From Closterium sp. Naga37s-1 (lineage: Eukaryota > Streptophyta > Zygnematophyceae > Desmidiales > Closteriaceae), in assembly GCA_947471745.1 (NCBI GenBank), contig CANJKZ010000960.1:2480001-2544000 (forward strand): DNA of 64,000 nucleotides, read 5' to 3'. The notes below the pieces were generated by a model that saw only the letters and a program-made list of their open reading frames with translations, was not told where the DNA came from and searched no databases. Every line of letters starts with the position of its first letter. Position 1 is the stretch's first letter. The position numbers and the translations under genes were made by a program. Below, piece after piece: positions 35,101-40,499 of the stretch.

Positions 35101-38100
35101 ATGATACCGGGTGCATCCCATGGGTAATGAATGCATTGTGTGTGTGATAGAAATAATGGCCACCACTTTGTGCTGCAGCAGAGCATTCACTCAACTCAAT
35201 AGTGCGCCCTCCCATCCCTCTTGCTCTCTCCTTGTCTACGCCACACCCCTCCTTGCTACTTGCTCCCCGTGCCCTCAACACCACAGCACATGTGCGGGGT
35301 GCACAAGGAAGTAGCCCTCAGGGTGTGAGGACGGCTACTTCCTCGTGTTGCAGCAGTGCACTCAGTGCTGCTTCTCCCCCTCTGTCTCTCTCACCTTGTC
35401 CCCCACATTCTCTCTCCTATTCGTGTCCCCCTGTCAACCCCCAACCACAGCACGTGTGCAGGGTGTGAGGACGGCTACTTCCTCGTGCTCCAGCAGTGCA
35501 CTCAGTGCAGCAGCACTCTCACAAGGGTAAGTGCACGCTCTATCTAAACAAACCAGTCTCACTTGGGTAGTTACACTCTCTCCCTTGGGGTAAATTTACT
35601 GTGAGCCCATGAGATGCTCACGTGAAATATATGTGAGATCATTTATGTGTGATCATTTATGTGTGATCATTTATGTGGGATCATTTATGTGTGATCATTT
35701 ATGTGTGAATTTGAGGTTTGTCAGCAGGAGCACCGACGTGCCTCTCTTCATCCCGTCTTTTATCTCCTCTCACTTGTCCACCTTCCCCAGGTGTTCCCGC
35801 TGCTGCTCATCCTGCTCATCCTGGTCATCCTGGCATGGATGGGAATGAACATACTGGCCGACACATTCAGCAGCATGGACATCTTTCTATCCTTACCTCT
35901 CTTCTTCTCCCCCCTTCTTCTCGTCCTCCTTTGCCCTCCCTCCAGGTATTCCCACTCCTCCTCATCCTGGTCATCCTAGCATGGATGGGAATGAACATTC
36001 TCGCCGACACATTCAGCAGCATGGACATTTTCCTGAACGACCTGCAGCTGCTAGTCATGATCGCCTCTTTCAACCTCAATTACCCGGATCGCTGGGTGCA
36101 GACGCTCGTGAAAATCTACAACTTTGCAGTATTTGACCCGGTGAGATGGAATTCAGAGGTGTGCAGTGTGGTGTGGTGAGGTTGTGTATGGCGCAGTGCA
36201 GTGGTGTGTGGTTTGGGTGCGGTTATGAACGACCTGCAGCTGCTAGTCATGATCGCCTCTTTCAACCTCAACTACCCCGACCGATGGGTGCAGACTCTAG
36301 TCAAGATCTACAACTTCGCAGTTTTTGACCCGGTAAGGAGGTGTGCAGTGCGGTGTGGTGAGGTGGGATGCTGTGGCGTGTGGTGCAGTGTGATTCTGTG
36401 TGGCTCGGTTGCGCTAATCAGCTGTGCAGCTGCAAGTCATAATTGCCTCCTTCAACCTCAAACTCCACCTCCGCTTCCCTCTCCTTACGCTCCATTCCAT
36501 CCGCCTCACCCCCTCCCCCCACCAACAGGACGCCATAGGCCCGCAGTGCATATTCAACCACACCTTCATCTCCGGAGTTTCATCTCCCCACCTCCCTCCT
36601 GACGTTTCCCGCTTCCCAACACCCTTCACCTCCCCACTCCCCGACCCGTCAACAGGACGCCATAGGCCCGCAGTGCATATTCAACTACACCTTCATCTCC
36701 AAGTTCTACCTGGGCATCTTCATCCCCGTTATAGGCCTCTTCGTTTACGCGCTGCTGTACGCGCGGCACCGCTGGTGGGGCGGCACGACCTGGTCGCACA
36801 TCTACTCGTGGACCCGCGGGCCCAACCCGCAGGCGCGCCTCATGCGCTCAGTCACGCGGCGGCGGGCTTATAACGAGTATGAGAACTCGATCGTGCACGC
36901 GTCGCTCAAGTGGCTGGACCTCTGCTACGTCTCGGTGATGGTCCGCGTGCTGTCAGTGTACAAGGTAATATCACACTCCTATCGTTCTCATGGACTGCAT
37001 GGAATGCATGACTGCATTGACCATCCACACTGATAGGCTGCTGGTGGGGCGGCACCACGTGATGGTCCGCGTGCTGTCCGTGTACAAGGTAATGCTTCAA
37101 ATGCATAAACCAAGTTGACCCCATTGACCCCATTGACCCCATTGACCCCATTGATCGCTCAAGTGGCTCGATCTCTGCTAAGTCTCAGTTATGGTCCGCG
37201 TGCTCTACAAGGTAATATCCGGCTCTGTGTTGACTGCATTGACTGCATTGACTGCATGGCAGCAGCGCCGCAGATCACATGGTTCTCATCAGCCCACATC
37301 GGCATGTTCCCCCTTCTTCCTCCTTTCCTCCCCTTCTTCCTCCCCTCCCCATTCTTCCCCCAGTCAATGACAGTGGGAGACGCAGTGCTGATGGCAGCAG
37401 CGCCACAGATAGCATGGTTCTCATCGGCGCACATCGGCATGTTCACCGTGTCGCTGCTCGTCTCTATCATCTACCTCCTCGGCCTCCCCCTCTTCTTCGC
37501 CTTCCTGCTTCTCGATGCACATGCCTCACACGCCTCACACGCCTCACACGCCTCACACGCCCTCTCCCTCTCCCTCTCCCTCTCCCTCTCCCTCTCCCTC
37601 TCCCTCTCCCTCTCCCTCTCCCTCTCCCTCTCCCTCTCCCTCTCCCTCTCCCTCTCCCTCTCCCTCTCCCTCTCCCTCTCCCTCTCCCTCTCCCTCTCCC
37701 TCTCCCTCTCCCTCTCCCTCTCCCTCTCCCTCTCCCTCTCCCTCTCCCTCTCCCTCTCCCTCTCCCTCTCCCCCTCTCTCCCTGTCCCTCTCCCTTTCTC
37801 CCTTCTTCTCCCCTCCCCATTCTTCCCCCAGTCAATGACAGTGGGAGACGCAGTGCTGATGGCAGCAGCGCCACAGATAGCATGGTTCTCATCGGCGCAC
37901 ATCGGCATGTTCACCGTGTCGCTGCTCGTCTCTATCATCTACCTCCTCGGCCTTCCCCTCTTCTTCGCCTTCCTGCTGCTCGATGCACACGCCTCCGATG
38001 CCCTTTCCTCCAACCTCTTCCGACAAAGATTTGGTTGGCTCACAGAGCGATACAAGCGCGAATTCTGGTGGTAAGTGGTGGTGGTGTTGTGAGGGAATGG

Positions 38101-40458
38101 GAGTGGTGGTGCTGTTGTGATCGACTGTAGGGTATAGGTAATAGGAGGTTGGGAAGGGCACGCCTCCGACGCCCTCTCCTCCAACCTCTTCCGACAAAGA
38201 TTTGGTTGGCTCACAGAGCGATACAAGCGCGAATTCTGGTGGTAAGTGGTGGTGCTGTTGTGAGGGAATGGGAGTGGTGGTGCTGTTGTGATTGACTGTA
38301 GGGTATAGGTAATAGGGGGTTGGGAAGGGCACGCCTCCGACGCCCTCTCCTCCAACCTCTTCCGACAAAGATTTGGTTGGCTCACAGAGCGATACAAGCG
38401 CGAATTCTGGTGGTAAGTGGTGGTGCTGTTGTGAGGGAATGGGAGTGGTGGTGCTGTTGTGATCGACTGTAGGGTATAGGTAATAGGGGGTTGGGAAGGG
38501 CACGCCTCCGACGCCCTCTCCTCCAACCTCTTCCGACAAAGATTTGGTTGGCTCACGGAGCGATACAAGCGCGAATTCTGGTGGTAAGTGGAGCCGTTTG
38601 GAGATCTGGGGTTGTTGAAGGGCCTTGTCGCGGGTAGGCAGGTGGGCTGCCGAAGCCACTGGGATGGGCGTTTTACAGCAAGCAGATACTCTTTTTGAGG
38701 CGCCTCAAAAATTTTGAGGCGATTCAAAACAGCAAGCATATGCTTTTTTGGCGACTCAAACTTAATGCCACGGGCACGCACAGTCGTGTACTCATGTGCT
38801 GCACGACTCAACAATTTTGAGAGTTCTTAAAAGTGATTTTTAACAATGCTTGTGTGCTGGAAGTAACACCCTCTCCTGTTCTGTGTCTCTTCCCCCACCA
38901 CTGCAGGTGGCATCTGGTGACAATGGTGCTGCGCCTGGTTCACGCCCTGGTACTCGTGTTCTTGCAGCAAGACACTCGCGCCCAGGTGGGTACCTCTTGA
39001 GAAGCAAGGCGCGTAGGTGGGTAGCGTTTCTGTTGCTGAGGCTCCTCATGTACTGCGGCTGGTTCACGCCCTGGTGCTCATGTTCCTGCAGCAAGTCATT
39101 TGTGCCCAGGTGAGAAGAGTGATGTCTGCTGTGCAGGGCAGTCAGGTGGGCAAACAGGTGGGGATGCACATAACATATGTAGCCTGTAGGGCATCCATGC
39201 CGTTCCTACCATCATCTTTTCCTTCCTTCCCTCCCTCTCTCTCTCCCCTCACCCGTTCCTTCCAGATCGCGATTATCCTGCTGCTGCAGGCACTAACGAT
39301 CGGCGCACAGTACAAGTCCTCGCTCCTCGCCCTCTCCTCCGTCCTCAACTCTTCCCTTATTCCCTGCCCCCTCTTTCCACCCCATTTCCTCTTTTTCCCC
39401 CCCACCCCATACAGATTGTCATAATCCTCCTGCTACAAGCCCTAAGGATCGGATCACAGTACAAGTCCTTGCCGCTCGCCTCCCTTTCCCTCGGTTGTCT
39501 CCAGGCCTTCCTCTCCTTGAGCCACTTCTTCTTCACCCTCGGCCTGCTCTGCTTTAACTACATCAAAATCCCTCCCCGCCTTCTCCCAGGCCGTCTTCGC
39601 GCTCTCCTCCCTCCTCATGCCTTCCCCACTGCCCTTTCTCCTGCCTCCCGTCCCCTTTGGCAGATTGTCATAATCCTCCTGCTACAAGCCCTAAGGATCG
39701 GATCACAGTACAAGTCGTCGCCGCTCGCCTCCCTTTCCCTAGATTATCTCCAGGCCTTCCTCTCGCTGGGCCACTTCTTCTTCACCCTCGGTCTCCTCTG
39801 CTTCAACTACATCAAACTCCCCGCCTTCTCCCAGGCTGTCTTTGCGCTCTCCTCCCTCCTCATCCTCGCTCCCGCTGCCTTCTCCCTCGTTTTCGAAGCA
39901 ATAAACAAGGACTTAGAAATCGTGAATCGGCAGCTGTTAAACCGAGTTTGGAAGGGCGAGCGGCGGAGAAATAAAGCCAAGTATGATAAAATGGACCCGT
40001 ATGACTTAGTCCCGCCGCAGGAGATTTCCGCGTGGTTCCGCCCACACGTGGTCTTCCCGCTGCTCTTAGCTAAGCGTGCGCACGAGCGGAAACTTTTGCT
40101 GAAAGTCCGCGACCGCGTGCAGACGTGTAAGCTAGCGGGAATGGCGCCAGTCGATTGGGTGAGTCATCTGAACAAGCCGCAGTTATACGCGGTGTTGAGT
40201 CAGGCTTTATTGGGGGCTAGTGCGGGACATATCACGATTGCTAGGGTTCCTAGAAAAGGGACGTTTTGTCGCGAGCATGGGACGTGGCATGCTGCTGGGG
40301 AAGAGTGCAGCTTCGTTAGGAGAGCAGGGGGGATGCGTGGAAGGGGGGAGGGAAGAGGGGGGGGAGGGGGAGAGGGAAGGCAGCTTCTGATGGCGCCTGG
40401 TGGTGGGGTGGGAGGGGAGGGAGCAGGGGCAGGAGGAGCAGGAACAGGAGGAGGAGAA

Positions 40459-40499
<41 letters not shown>

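Noticed and set aside
37115-38074. ORFs with long Ser-Leu, Pro-Leu or Arg-Glu runs
   Set aside because: Translation of the (CTCCCT)n hexamer; only the part matching exon 18 is real.
39469-39663. Open frame continuing 5' of exon 20
   Set aside because: It is a partial upstream copy of the exon 20 start; the acceptor at 39664 gives the right phase from exon 19.
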